64,000 bases of DNA from Pectobacterium atrosepticum. Its GTDB lineage: Bacteria > Pseudomonadota > Gammaproteobacteria > Enterobacterales > Enterobacteriaceae. The stretch spans positions 1 to 64,000 of the forward strand of contig CP036162.1 of the NCBI GenBank assembly GCA_019056595.1, read 5' to 3'. The position numbers and the translations under genes are program-made. Of the stretch, positions 22,491 to 31,688 are shown piece after piece. The notes beneath the pieces were generated by a model. It made no database searches and was not told the DNA's origin. It worked only from the letters and a program-made list of their open reading frames with translations. How positions within the stretch are numbered: the stretch's first letter is position 1; each line of letters opens with the position of its first letter.

Positions 22491-22570
22491 TTGACGTGTA
22501 TAATGGCCTAAAAAACGGGACAGGATGTGCATTTGTAATACCGCGCACGCACGATATTACAAATGCTACC
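22491..22570. other. oriT: Origin of transfer (oriT), R64/ColIb type, with nic site and NikA inverted repeat
   Basis: The core AAAAAACGGGACAGGATG (22510-22527) is the R64 nic region; on the - strand it reads CATCCTG followed by TCCCG, with the expected nick opposite 22520/22521. Next is the NikA-type inverted repeat GCATTTGTAATA (22529-22540) and TATTACAAATGC (22555-22566), with the GCGCACGCAC spacer also as in R64. A TATAAT at 22499-22504, just before nic, may be the -10 of the nikAB promoter, so relaxosome binding would repress it. The strand nicked sends the DNA left of oriT (positions below 22520) first. Confidence 0.93.
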
Positions 22571-22610
22571 TGGTCAGGGCTGAGCCCCGACACCCGAGTA
22601 TGGAGCACGT

Positions 22611-22946
22611 ATGAGTGATAGAGTGTCTCGAAGAGGGACTGAAAAACGGCAGAAAACCGTTATCAAAACCCTGAGATTTACGCCCGAAGAAATCGAGAAG
22701 ATTGAGGCTGAGGCTGAAGCGACAGGACAAAGTGTGTCGGCTTATATCCGAAATGCAGCGATGAACAGAAAGGTGATTTCAAAAGTTGACGACACTTTTC
22801 TGACTGAGCTTTTGAGGCTAGGTCGTTTGCAAAAACATCACTTTGTTGAAGGAAAACGAATAGGTGATAAGCAGTACTCTAACGTGTTAGTCGCGATTAC
22901 CGAACTGGCCAATACACTCAGAAATCAATTGATGAATAACGAATGA
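22611..22946 (+). CDS. nikA: NikA, oriT-binding relaxosome protein
   Basis: NikA is a ribbon-helix-helix protein that binds the oriT inverted repeat, bends it and recruits the relaxase. The 111-residue product has the R64 length (about 109). The RHH pattern is clear: a beta strand K-T-V-I-K-T-L-R-F-T-P-E-E, then helix I-E-K-I-E-A-E-A and G-Q-S-V-S-A-Y-I-R-N-A-A. It is 44 bases after the oriT inverted repeat and 22 bases before nikB. It should autoregulate the nikAB promoter. Confidence 0.95.
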   Translation: MSDRVSRRGTEKRQKTVIKTLRFTPEEIEKIEAEAEATGQSVSAYIRNAAMNRKVISKVDDTFLTELLRLGRLQKHHFVEGKRIGDKQYSNVLVAITELANTLRNQLMNNE

Positions 22947-22968
22947 TCCTAAAGGAAAAATCGAAATT

Positions 22969-25671
22969 ATGATCCCTGTCATTCCACCGAAACGAAAAGA
23001 TGGCAAGTCCTCATTTGGGGATCTTGTTTCTTATGTTTCTGTGCGTGATGAGGAGAAGAATGATGACCTTTTGGAAGCCATAAGATCATCAGGTCTTAAA
23101 CCAGAAATGCCACACCGTAGTCGTTTTTCTAGGTTGGTAGATTACGCGACAAAGCTGCGTGATGAGTCGTTTATTTCCCTGGTTGATGTGATGCCTGATG
23201 GTGGTGAATGGGTGAATTTTTACGGCGTTACGTGTTTTCATAATTGCACGTCTATCGAAACTGCTGCTGATGAGATGGAGTATTCCGCTCGCAAAGCGAA
23301 GTTTGCGCACAACGATAGCGACCCTGTGTTCCACTACTTGCTTAGTTGGCAGTCTCATGAAAGCCCGCGCCCAGAGCAGATTTATGATTCTGTGAGGCAT
23401 TCCCTTAATCGACTTGGACTGGCCGAACACCAGTTTGTTTCAGCTGTTCACACCGACACAGATAACCTCCATGTCCATGTTGCAGTCAATCGTGTCCATC
23501 CTGATAACGGTTATCTCAACAGGCTTTCATACAGCAAAGAAAAACTGAATAAAGCATGCCGAGAAATGGAACTAAAGCATGGTTTTGCACCAGACAATGG
23601 CTCTTTCGTTATTGGTCCAGATAAACGTATTGTTCGCCGGACATCGATAGAGCGTGACAGGCAAAGCGCCTGGAAGCGGGGCAGGACACAGAGTCTTAAA
23701 GAGTATATTGCAGATACAGCTATTGCCGGATTGCGTGAAGAACCGGTTACTGACTGGGCTGCTCTTCATCAGCGTTTTGCAAAAGAAGGCCTGTTTCTTT
23801 CTGATGAAAATGGTGTACTGAAGGTGAAAGACGCTTGGGATCGTGAACGATCCGGTGTCATTCTCACTGCGTTTGGCCATTCATGGAATACCGACAAATT
23901 GATTCGTAGGTTGGGAGCATTTACACCGCCCACGCAAGATATTTTCCATCAGGTGGCACATGTAGGACGTTACGATCCTAAAAAAATCAGTACGCCTGTT
24001 CGTCCTGAACAAATGTCGGAAGAACTTAGCCTGGCTGATTATGCCACGACGAAACTGCGTACATCGCTACTGGCTCTTGACCAGGATCCTACCCAAAGAA
24101 ATATACATACTGTACATCGATTACTCGCGGATTCCGGTCTCTACCTGCGTGAACAACATGGTCGATTGGTTATTTGTGATGGGTATGATAAGACGCGTAC
24201 ACCAGTGCGTGCAGAACGAATCTGGCCAGCTCTGACTAAAACGGTAATGGCGAGTTATGAGGGAGGATGGCAACCAGTTCCTCACGATATTTTCCTGCAG
24301 GTTACCCCATCAGAACGTTTCACTGGCGGTGAACTTAAAGCCAGACCTGTGAGCGATCTGCAGTGGAGAAAACTACGAACGGGATCTGGTCCTCAGGGTG
24401 CGATTAAGCGTGAAATTTTCTCTGATAAAGAGAGTTTGTGGGGGTATGCGATATCGCACTGTCGCCATGAAATCGAAACACTTGTCAGTGGTGGGCAGTT
24501 CTCTTGGGAACGTTGCCATGAGTTGTTTGCTCGACAGGGGCTATTACTGATGCGAGAGCATCAGGGACTGGTCGTTATGGATGCATACAACCATGATCAA
24601 ACACCTGTCCGAGCGAGTTATGTTCATCCTGATCTGGCACTTGCACGGGCAGAACCCCATGCCGGTTCGTTTGAACGAGTGCCAGTGGATATCTTTGAAC
24701 GTGTTCAACCTGAAAGCCGTTATAACCCTGACCTGGCTGTCAGTGACCGTGATATTCCGGGCATGAAACGTGATCCAGAATTACGCCGACTGCGCCGCGA
24801 GGAGCGTGCAGGTGCGCGTGAAGATCTGAAGGCGCGCTATGCTGCCTGGCGTGCGAACTGGCGCCGTCCTGACCTGCAAGGACGGGAACGGTATCAGCAA
24901 ATTCATAGTAATTGCAGAAGGCGTAAAGCAATTATCCGTGCACAACAGCGAGATCCGCTTGTCAGAAAGCTGCATTATCATATTGCCGAAGTACAACGTA
25001 TGCAGGCTTTGATTGAGCTAAAAGAAAGTATGAAGGCGGAACGACTAGAACTTGTTGGTGAGGGTAAATGGTATCCATTGTCGTATAGACAGTGGGTAGA
25101 GGTGGAGGCATTGAAAGGTGACAGGGCTGCGATATCGCAGCTGCGAGGGTGGGATTATCGTGATCGCCGGCAAGACAATGCCATTTTAACGACAGATCAA
25201 CGTTGCGTTGTTATCTGCGAGCCAGGTGGCACACCTGTGTATCTGAATATGCCTGGGTTGAAAGCTGCACTGCAAAAGAACGGCAGTGTCCGGTTCAATG
25301 ATGCTAATACAGGCCAGCATGTCTGTACTGACTTTGGCGATCGGGTAGTGTTCAGGAATAGAAATGATTTTGCATCCCTTCAGCAGGAACTGAATAAGGT
25401 TTCTCCTGTTCTGTTCTGTAGAGATCCGAGAATAGGGTTTTCGCCAGAGGGTCGAGATGTGAAATTTAACCAAGCTATTGCTGAAATGGTGGGTTGGTAT
25501 AACGTCAATCGGGATCGGGATGAAGAGCAATTCCGTATTAATCGACCTGAAGTGGATAGGATGAGGGTTGAGTGTGAACAGATTTTCCGAGAAATGGGAT
25601 CGAAAGAGGTGGGCTCCGATGAGGGATATCAGGAACCACGTAATGGGTGGGTGCCGCCGTCACCTCGTTAA
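22969..25671 (+). CDS. nikB: NikB, conjugative relaxase (MOBP1)
   Basis: NikB nicks oriT and stays covalently attached to the 5' end of the transferred strand. The product has 900 residues, as in R64 (899). Tyr22 (in L-V-S-Y-V-S-V) is the expected nucleophile by alignment with RP4 TraI Tyr22. The HxDxxNxHxHxxxN motif (H-T-D-T-D-N-L-H-V-H-V-A-V-N) lies near residues 161-174 and holds the metal-binding histidines. Three related central segments (L-x-x-x-G-L-x-L...P-V-R-A...F) follow, as in other NikB proteins. AAAGGAAAAA precedes the ATG. A strong terminator lies downstream. Confidence 0.96.
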   Translation: MIPVIPPKRKDGKSSFGDLVSYVSVRDEEKNDDLLEAIRSSGLKPEMPHRSRFSRLVDYATKLRDESFISLVDVMPDGGEWVNFYGVTCFHNCTSIETAADEMEYSARKAKFAHNDSDPVFHYLLSWQSHESPRPEQIYDSVRHSLNRLGLAEHQFVSAVHTDTDNLHVHVAVNRVHPDNGYLNRLSYSKEKLNKACREMELKHGFAPDNGSFVIGPDKRIVRRTSIERDRQSAWKRGRTQSLKEYIADTAIAGLREEPVTDWAALHQRFAKEGLFLSDENGVLKVKDAWDRERSGVILTAFGHSWNTDKLIRRLGAFTPPTQDIFHQVAHVGRYDPKKISTPVRPEQMSEELSLADYATTKLRTSLLALDQDPTQRNIHTVHRLLADSGLYLREQHGRLVICDGYDKTRTPVRAERIWPALTKTVMASYEGGWQPVPHDIFLQVTPSERFTGGELKARPVSDLQWRKLRTGSGPQGAIKREIFSDKESLWGYAISHCRHEIETLVSGGQFSWERCHELFARQGLLLMREHQGLVVMDAYNHDQTPVRASYVHPDLALARAEPHAGSFERVPVDIFERVQPESRYNPDLAVSDRDIPGMKRDPELRRLRREERAGAREDLKARYAAWRANWRRPDLQGRERYQQIHSNCRRRKAIIRAQQRDPLVRKLHYHIAEVQRMQALIELKESMKAERLELVGEGKWYPLSYRQWVEVEALKGDRAAISQLRGWDYRDRRQDNAILTTDQRCVVICEPGGTPVYLNMPGLKAALQKNGSVRFNDANTGQHVCTDFGDRVVFRNRNDFASLQQELNKVSPVLFCRDPRIGFSPEGRDVKFNQAIAEMVGWYNVNRDRDEEQFRINRPEVDRMRVECEQIFREMGSKEVGSDEGYQEPRNGWVPPSPR

Positions 25672-25812
25672 TCAGAAGAAGCGGGCAACGATAACTAACG
25701 GAATCTTTAATTAGAAAACCTGTTATTAAAGCGTCTTTTAGTAATCTGTGATAGTTTGTCGAAGCGCAGGAAAGGCGTCAGTCTGGAAGACTTGATGTTA
25801 TCTGAGCAAAAA

Positions 25813-25840
25813 AAAAGCCGCTTTCGCGGCTTTTGGGGTC
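25813..25840. terminator. Bidirectional terminator between nikB and the trb operon
   Basis: AAAAGCCGC-TTTC-GCGGCTTTT forms a 9-bp stem with A-run and T-run on its two sides, so it can end both the nikAB transcript (+) and the long tra/trb transcript (-). Confidence 0.9.
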
Positions 25841-25861
25841 TCTTATTTTATTAAAGTTGAG

Positions 25862-26515
25862 TTAGCTGAGAAACCAGTCCTCAAAATCTGAGTGCGTGTT
25901 GGGCTGATTGGAAGCTGATATGCACACATCACCATAACCGCCATCGTGAGAAGCGGCGTAACGAGCGACAGCAAACGCATCATCGAGCTCAGAGAGTATG
26001 GCTATTACTTTTTCCTTGTTATCTATCTGGTGAATACAATAGTTTGCTTCAGGGGGCAATTTTTCCTGAATATAAACACAGCCCTCACTGCCTTGTGGTG
26101 AACCGTAGGCCTTATTGTATATGATATTTTCACGTTCTATTTTTTTGGGTACACCAGAGTTTTCCTCTTCTTCTGCTAATTCCCAAATTTCCCCTTCTTC
26201 TTCTAATTCCCTAAGCTGTTTTTCGTAACCAATGCGACCATAATCACCACTTTCTACTCCATCAGCCCATTTACCTGGCGCTATTTCGTTGGCGAGTGAG
26301 CAGATCGATGAGATCACATCGGAACATGGGCCTGGCAAGAAAGACTGTTTGTGAATTTGTTCCCAACCAAAATCCCATGCGATCTGTTCAATAAGATAAG
26401 GACAACGACTTCCCCATCGTAATTCTGAAAGCAGTTCAATCAACTGGCTCTCGATGCATGCGAGTGTATATATCAGTTCACTATTTTTAGTATTAGACAG
26501 GAGATTAGTAGTCAT
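25862..26515 (-). CDS. Hypothetical acidic protein, last gene of the tra/trb unit
   Basis: A 217-residue protein overlapping the 3' end of trbC by 11 bases (GAGAG upstream of the ATG at 26515). It is acidic in the middle (E-L-E-E-E-G-E-I-W-E-L-A-E-E-E-E) and has no membrane segment or signal peptide. Residues 165-200 (K-V-I-A-I-L-S-E-L-D-D-A-F-A-V-A-R-Y-A) look like a helical domain. R64 has no gene I know of at this place. Coupling to trbC hints at a role near the coupling protein or in immunity, but there is no direct evidence. Confidence 0.55.
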   Translation of the reverse strand: MTTNLLSNTKNSELIYTLACIESQLIELLSELRWGSRCPYLIEQIAWDFGWEQIHKQSFLPGPCSDVISSICSLANEIAPGKWADGVESGDYGRIGYEKQLRELEEEGEIWELAEEEENSGVPKKIERENIIYNKAYGSPQGSEGCVYIQEKLPPEANYCIHQIDNKEKVIAILSELDDAFAVARYAASHDGGYGDVCISASNQPNTHSDFEDWFLS

Positions 26516-28811
26516 GGTTTTCTCTCATCTGGAAACGGATGTCATCAGGTATTTCTGGTGGGTTCCACCCGGCGTCTTTTTGTTGGGTGATCTTCCTGGT
26601 AAGAGTGGGGAGGGCAGGCAACGTAATGTTTTTAAGAAGTGCGGCAGATGTCATTTGAGATTCATCTGAAGATAATTCATCACTATCAGGTTTATTTAGC
26701 GTGATGTAACGGATGGTTCTCTCTGCGATCGTTGTGGTTCTAATGATATCTAAGGCTTCTTCCCATAAATTTTTGTCACGGCCAGAAAAATCCAGATCAT
26801 ATTGTGTCAGCAGGTTATGCGAGCCCTGCCGGTTTGCTAGTCGCTGCTGGAAGGTGTCGATCACTTTCCATGGTTCTGCAATAGTTTTTTTACGGCGACG
26901 GGAGGGTTTGGCTGTCAGCACACCAATGATGCTGCTGACCTTTTCCGGTGTGGGTAAACGGCGCTGTGCAGTTCGTGGAACAAGCTTACGTAGCTGTTCT
27001 AATTTCGGTGGATTGACGGTGATGTAGCGGTTAATTATTAGGGGGGCATTGCATGTTTTCTCGCTGTCCTCAATGAAAAATGCTGCTCCAGGGGTCGGAT
27101 CTCCCTGAAATATGGTGAAATTTTCTCCTGGCTGAAGCTTGATCAAATCCTGTACGTTGATTTTGTTTTCCATCTGGATACTGATGTTGTCTCCATCAAT
27201 CCAGGATGTACCTATAATTCCATCCTGCCGCTGAAGACTCACCATGCGTGCTCGAGCCTCCTTACCCGCGGCATTACTGATGGTCTGGGCCGTTTTATCG
27301 TCACTGACGATTTTACCGGCTACCTTAATGCCGGCGTTCTGCATGAGTGTTGCCACATTGGCGGCAGACGTCTGATTTTCGATACGCTCCTGATCCTGGC
27401 TCATCATGATGAGCGCGAATAAAAGAGAGCGCACTTGGGTTGCCTGAACGGCAAGACGTTCGGTGTAGTATGCCCCGACTTCATCATAAAACCCTAAATA
27501 GGGAAACACCCCTTTGTACTTGCTTACCTCAAGCGTTTCTGCATCCAGTCCCTCCAGCTTGTAGCCAAGATCACGTGCCAAAATCATACTTTGCTGAGTG
27601 ATGAGCATACGGCCTAGCGCAGAGGTCGTGTGCTCTGACGTATTTAACGCAGGGATTAATACCAGCAGTATTCGGTCACTATGAATGCTGTCGCGGATAT
27701 CGATATCGCCGGCATCTTCAGCAAAAACATCACCAAAGGTCTCAGTAAACGTGCTGAAAGTCTCCAGAAATTGCCCTGTAAGGTAGCTATGCTGTTTTCG
27801 CGGTTCTTCTGTCCATGCTGAAGGTACCCGCACCAATGCCATGTCAAAGCCAGGGACATCGACCAGATAATTGTATAGTGGGGAAACGGCTTCCTCAGGC
27901 CATTGATCATCTACTGCTCTGCAGTACAGCTCTGCCAGTTTTTCTAACGGCATAAATTCGCGCAGCAGCTGCAAAGACATTATTTTATTCTCTCGAACGC
28001 AATAAAACTTGGTTCCGAACACGAGAGCTTTATTCATCGCAATAGCTCTGGATTGCCATTCTCCTCCCTGTACGTTTTTCGGTAACATTGATTGCATGGT
28101 TTCGGCAATAAAAGCCTCTGTACTATGGCCGAACGGATTATAGTCATTGGACTGTGGTCGAGTTTTATACCCTTTATTGATGATCTCACTGCGAGACATA
28201 TCACCATTCATGAAGTTGATATATTCCACATCATCTTCACGGCCAAACCGACGCGCTAGGTAATAGCAAGTGCGTGCTGTTTCAACCTGTGCCTTGCCAT
28301 CGACAAAGGTATAGCCTCGACCCCAGCAGAGTGGATTAATCATCCAGGCGTAGATGGTTTCTGTCTTACCGCCCCCTGTGGAGGCGAAGAACATGAGGTG
28401 TCGAGTCAGATCGTCGATGCTGAGCCAAAGCTCTCGGCCTACGTCATGTATTCTCTGATAGCCGAGATAAAAAATACCCCGCCCGTTACGCTCCAGTCTG
28501 GAGTCGTACTGAAATAATGAAGGGTATGCCTTTAGAAGACTACGGCGAACCTGACGGTCTTCTGATGGGTCCGGTAGGTTTAGTTGTAAAGGCATACGTA
28601 TCGGCATACGCCAGCGATGGGTGCTGAAGCTGATACTGGCAATGATCGCTAATAGTAGGCAAAGCGGGATAGCCAATGGCCAGATGAATCCAACCACAAC
28701 ACTGCCTGCCATTATGACGGCATACAGCAGGTGATCTCGCATGAGCTCAATCAGAGGTGATTGCCAGGCACTACGATTTATTAGTGCCTGATTGACAGGG
28801 GTATTCTGCAT
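26505..28811 (-). CDS. trbC: TrbC, type IV coupling protein (VirD4/DotL-like)
   Basis: TrbC is the inner-membrane ATPase that brings the relaxase-DNA complex to the transfer channel. The product has 768 residues, close to R64 TrbC. Two membrane helices lie in about residues 29-60. Walker A S-T-G-G-G-K-T is at about 144-150, and the Walker B-like L-G-F-Y-D-E-V-G lies around residue 450. The C-terminal 150 residues hold Arg/Pro-rich segments. It follows trbB by 2 bases. By analogy with Dot/Icm, it should work with TrbA (DotM) and TraT (DotN). Confidence 0.93.
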   Translation of the reverse strand: MQNTPVNQALINRSAWQSPLIELMRDHLLYAVIMAGSVVVGFIWPLAIPLCLLLAIIASISFSTHRWRMPIRMPLQLNLPDPSEDRQVRRSLLKAYPSLFQYDSRLERNGRGIFYLGYQRIHDVGRELWLSIDDLTRHLMFFASTGGGKTETIYAWMINPLCWGRGYTFVDGKAQVETARTCYYLARRFGREDDVEYINFMNGDMSRSEIINKGYKTRPQSNDYNPFGHSTEAFIAETMQSMLPKNVQGGEWQSRAIAMNKALVFGTKFYCVRENKIMSLQLLREFMPLEKLAELYCRAVDDQWPEEAVSPLYNYLVDVPGFDMALVRVPSAWTEEPRKQHSYLTGQFLETFSTFTETFGDVFAEDAGDIDIRDSIHSDRILLVLIPALNTSEHTTSALGRMLITQQSMILARDLGYKLEGLDAETLEVSKYKGVFPYLGFYDEVGAYYTERLAVQATQVRSLLFALIMMSQDQERIENQTSAANVATLMQNAGIKVAGKIVSDDKTAQTISNAAGKEARARMVSLQRQDGIIGTSWIDGDNISIQMENKINVQDLIKLQPGENFTIFQGDPTPGAAFFIEDSEKTCNAPLIINRYITVNPPKLEQLRKLVPRTAQRRLPTPEKVSSIIGVLTAKPSRRRKKTIAEPWKVIDTFQQRLANRQGSHNLLTQYDLDFSGRDKNLWEEALDIIRTTTIAERTIRYITLNKPDSDELSSDESQMTSAALLKNITLPALPTLTRKITQQKDAGWNPPEIPDDIRFQMRENHDY

Positions 28812-28813
28812 TA

Positions 28814-30076
28814 TTACTCCTGTGGAATGACTGTTTTCAGAAAGCTATCAGCTTGTTCTGGAGCCATTGAGTCGGTGGTTTTGAGGAAGAGATCAATTTT
28901 GGCTGGTTCAGCCAGTAGGCCGGTAGGCAAACGAAAGCCGGTATCGGTAACTACCCACGGTGTGCCTTTGAAGCCAAACTGACGAAAAGCATAGTCATTG
29001 ACCGCTACCGCAGCAGCAGCGGACTTTTCGCACTCAGTGTTGTCCGGAGCACTTACGTTGTTACCAGGTAATGACATACCAGCATCTGCGCGGAACAGCG
29101 CCAGCCATCCGGATGCACGCTTGGCTGAGTCTGTTTGACAAAGTAAAGGCGCTATTTTTTCAACTGCATTGCCGCCATTATTAACGTCATTAACTACCGA
29201 TACCGGGAACACGATGACATTAAATTCCTGCGCCAGACGTTCAATGGCAGGTTCCATCGTTCTACAAACAGAGCAGGTTGGATCGAGGAATGCATAAAGT
29301 GTGCGCTCATGACCGGAGGACAAATTAATGGTAAACATGCCTCTGGCCGCGTTGAGTTTGAGAACCGCCGCCATTTGTATCCGTGAAGAAGTTTCTATGG
29401 ATGTTTTGGGTGCTGAACTAACCTCGGAGTTTGCCGGCGAATTAGCTGGTGATACTGGCGTTGCGATTGGAGATGCTGTTTTTAGTGTATCGGCAGGCGA
29501 TGCCGGCAACGCATTGCGATTTTCCTGGATGGCATTCTGCATGTTTTGCGTTTCAGTTACTGCAGCCTTGGCTATCGACTCACTGGCTGACAGCGGGCTA
29601 GGGTCTGTATGCGGTAATGCGTTCATCATAGTGGCCGCTCTGGCTTTTTCTCCGGATCCGTTCGGATAATCAGGATAATCATGTCCAAAGGGCATTCCGA
29701 CTAATGCAGACGATGTTCGTATCTCAGTTGGTTGATCATTTGAGGATGTGAGGAACCACGCGGTAGAAACTATTAGTGCCCCGACTATAGCGCTGGTCAG
29801 ATACTTCAAACAGCGTCTGGTTGCTTGTTTTTTCCTTTGTTCAAGTTCCAGGGCAATCGCGTTGAGTATGGCACCGGCATTGTGCTCAGGGTCATCAAGC
29901 AAAGTAGCGGCTTGGTATGATAATGAGTAAAAACCAATCAGTTTGTTCTGGCAGATGGCCAGCCGTTGCGGACTCCGAAAAATTGTCAGCGCCTGTGGCG
30001 TGTCATTTTCTCTATGATGCATAACAACAATGCTATCGTCACAGTGGATTATAGAATAGGTATTTGCTATTGACAT
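28814..30076 (-). CDS. trbB: TrbB, DsbC-like thiol:disulfide isomerase
   Basis: The ATG at 30076 (M-S-I-A-N-T-Y) is chosen because GGAG lies 8-9 bases upstream; the open frame extends to 30154 but overlaps trbA and lacks such a site. The 420-residue protein has a cytoplasmic N-terminal part, one membrane helix (about residues 120-138), a Ser/Ala/Pro-rich linker and a C-terminal thioredoxin-fold domain with D-P-T-C-S-V-C-R (CxxC) and a downstream G-T-P-W-V cis-Pro loop. It probably folds disulfide-bonded parts of the pilus or channel in the periplasm. Confidence 0.9.
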   Translation of the reverse strand: MSIANTYSIIHCDDSIVVMHHRENDTPQALTIFRSPQRLAICQNKLIGFYSLSYQAATLLDDPEHNAGAILNAIALELEQRKKQATRRCLKYLTSAIVGALIVSTAWFLTSSNDQPTEIRTSSALVGMPFGHDYPDYPNGSGEKARAATMMNALPHTDPSPLSASESIAKAAVTETQNMQNAIQENRNALPASPADTLKTASPIATPVSPANSPANSEVSSAPKTSIETSSRIQMAAVLKLNAARGMFTINLSSGHERTLYAFLDPTCSVCRTMEPAIERLAQEFNVIVFPVSVVNDVNNGGNAVEKIAPLLCQTDSAKRASGWLALFRADAGMSLPGNNVSAPDNTECEKSAAAAVAVNDYAFRQFGFKGTPWVVTDTGFRLPTGLLAEPAKIDLFLKTTDSMAPEQADSFLKTVIPQE

Positions 30077-30131
30077 GGGGGTCTCCGGTAGACTGTGTCT
30101 TAATAAAAAAGGATATAGGCAGATAAAATGG

Positions 30132-31349
30132 TCAGAACGGTGATTCATCACCATCTTCCATTCCTGGGCGGGCTAGAACGTCGTCGGTTAGGGACCAGTT
30201 ATTCCTGATACGACGTTTTCGGTCTTTATCTGGCTGTGGCTCGTCCCAGATCAGTCCCAAAGAAATCATATCGATGCGAAAACCATCGACGGCCTCTTCA
30301 ACGCAGGCAGTGGGGCAGGGAAGTCCTAGCCTAATAGCTTCATTTTCGGTACGAGCCACGGCAACGATTCCCGCTCCCTCGATAAACTCTTTCGTTGTGT
30401 TTGCCCGATGTAGGGCATAAAACAAAGTACGATCGATGCCTTTTAACCAAAGCCAGTTAGGTGGTGTCAGACGTAGGTCATGTGCATATAACCACACAAG
30501 ACCACTTCTGACGTATCGGTGTTCCTTGAGCCAACGGATAGCACCTTCGCTACGAATGACTCGCATGAATGCCGGTTTGGCCAATGAATATACTGGGACT
30601 GAAAATTTACCCTTGTCTCTTCTGCTTTTTAGACGGCAAGAGCGATTCAGGTTGTCCATTAAGGATTTAGCCGCGTCTCGATCATCCAGGAAGTACTGGA
30701 GGCCGAAGATGGCGAACAGGGCTTTTTCATGTGGAGCAAGGCTTTTCCATGATGTGAGTGGTTCTCCAAGTTGCCCCATAAATGCAGTTCGACATCGAGC
30801 TACGTCGAGCTGCATGTTGCTGATCAGTTGATGTTCTACAGCGAACTCTTCGGGCCTCTGCGCAGGGCGTCTTTCGGGCCGACGTTTATCCAGTAATAGG
30901 CGGAGAGGATCACCTTCATTCAGTATCGGTGCGATCGCGGGTGAGATGCTTTCCATGGTAAACGGCAAGGTGTGAATATTGAGTACGCGACGGGTATACC
31001 AATTTCTGGCCGGATGATTCACCCAACTCCATAACGACGCGGTGGAGAGCGGAATGAGGAATATCATCAGGATGCCGGTAGTCTGCTCCATAACACTCAC
31101 CCATTGCTCAAAGGAGACGTTTTCAGCGTTATTCCCAGTGATTGCCAGAAGGTTGTAGCGCGGAGCGGCCCAGGTATGGAAGGGGCCGAAATCGACCATT
31201 CCCCACAGAATATGCAGAATGAAGCAAGACCAATATACGAATACTGGCAGAAAGAACCAGGCAACTAGTAACAACATAATGCCTATTACGGCAATGGCAC
31301 CCCAGGTATCCATTGAATCGATGGACGTGCCTGGACGGACTGTTGACAT
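30132..31349 (-). CDS. trbA: TrbA, DotM/IcmP-like inner-membrane protein
   Basis: The 405-residue product has N-terminal membrane helices (about 13-45 and 85-108) and a large cytoplasmic domain. It resembles Legionella DotM/IcmP, a partner of the coupling protein DotL; the segment R-C-R-T-A-F-M-G-Q-L-G-E-P (about 195-207) and Y-A-L-H-R-A-N region are typical. GGAG precedes the ATG at 31349. It is placed before trbB and trbC as in R64, and should form the coupling subcomplex with TrbC and TraT. Confidence 0.9.
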   Translation of the reverse strand: MSTVRPGTSIDSMDTWGAIAVIGIMLLLVAWFFLPVFVYWSCFILHILWGMVDFGPFHTWAAPRYNLLAITGNNAENVSFEQWVSVMEQTTGILMIFLIPLSTASLWSWVNHPARNWYTRRVLNIHTLPFTMESISPAIAPILNEGDPLRLLLDKRRPERRPAQRPEEFAVEHQLISNMQLDVARCRTAFMGQLGEPLTSWKSLAPHEKALFAIFGLQYFLDDRDAAKSLMDNLNRSCRLKSRRDKGKFSVPVYSLAKPAFMRVIRSEGAIRWLKEHRYVRSGLVWLYAHDLRLTPPNWLWLKGIDRTLFYALHRANTTKEFIEGAGIVAVARTENEAIRLGLPCPTACVEEAVDGFRIDMISLGLIWDEPQPDKDRKRRIRNNWSLTDDVLARPGMEDGDESPF

Positions 31350-31633
31350 GAATAAATCTCCTTCATTGACAGTAACGCCTATAAATAGGAAGTAAAAATT
31401 AAATAATAATTAGGCGTAGGTCTGCGATAATTAAAAGGTATTGTTAGAAAATCAGAACGTAAAGGTTATGGTGAGAACTTAATTGATCGGGGTTTTATTT
31501 GTTTTGTCTGGATCTAATATGGATCTCCTTTCAAAATCCTTATTGTGTACTCTTTTTTAGAGTGCTTATATGATTAACCTTACACAAGATTTTCAGTGTA
31601 TTTATCTGTGCATGATGTAATAGAAACAAAAGA
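31350..31633. other. Intergenic region between exc and trbA
   Basis: About 280 AT-rich bases before trbA. With the exc terminator at 31634-31651 just upstream (in - strand terms), a new promoter for trbA-trbB-trbC is expected here. Candidate -10 boxes on the - strand are too many in this AT-rich DNA to choose one. No gene is supported. Confidence 0.45.
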
Positions 31634-31651
31634 GCCGGTTATGAAACCGGC
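31634..31651 (-). terminator. Rho-independent terminator after exc
   Basis: GCCGGTT-ATGA-AACCGGC is a 7-bp GC-rich stem. On the - strand it is followed by TCTTTTGTTTC, suiting termination of the traY-exc transcript about 40 bases past the exc stop. Confidence 0.75.
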
Positions 31652-31688
31652 AAAAGGATACTCTAAGGAGGAGATAAATGGTTGTTTA

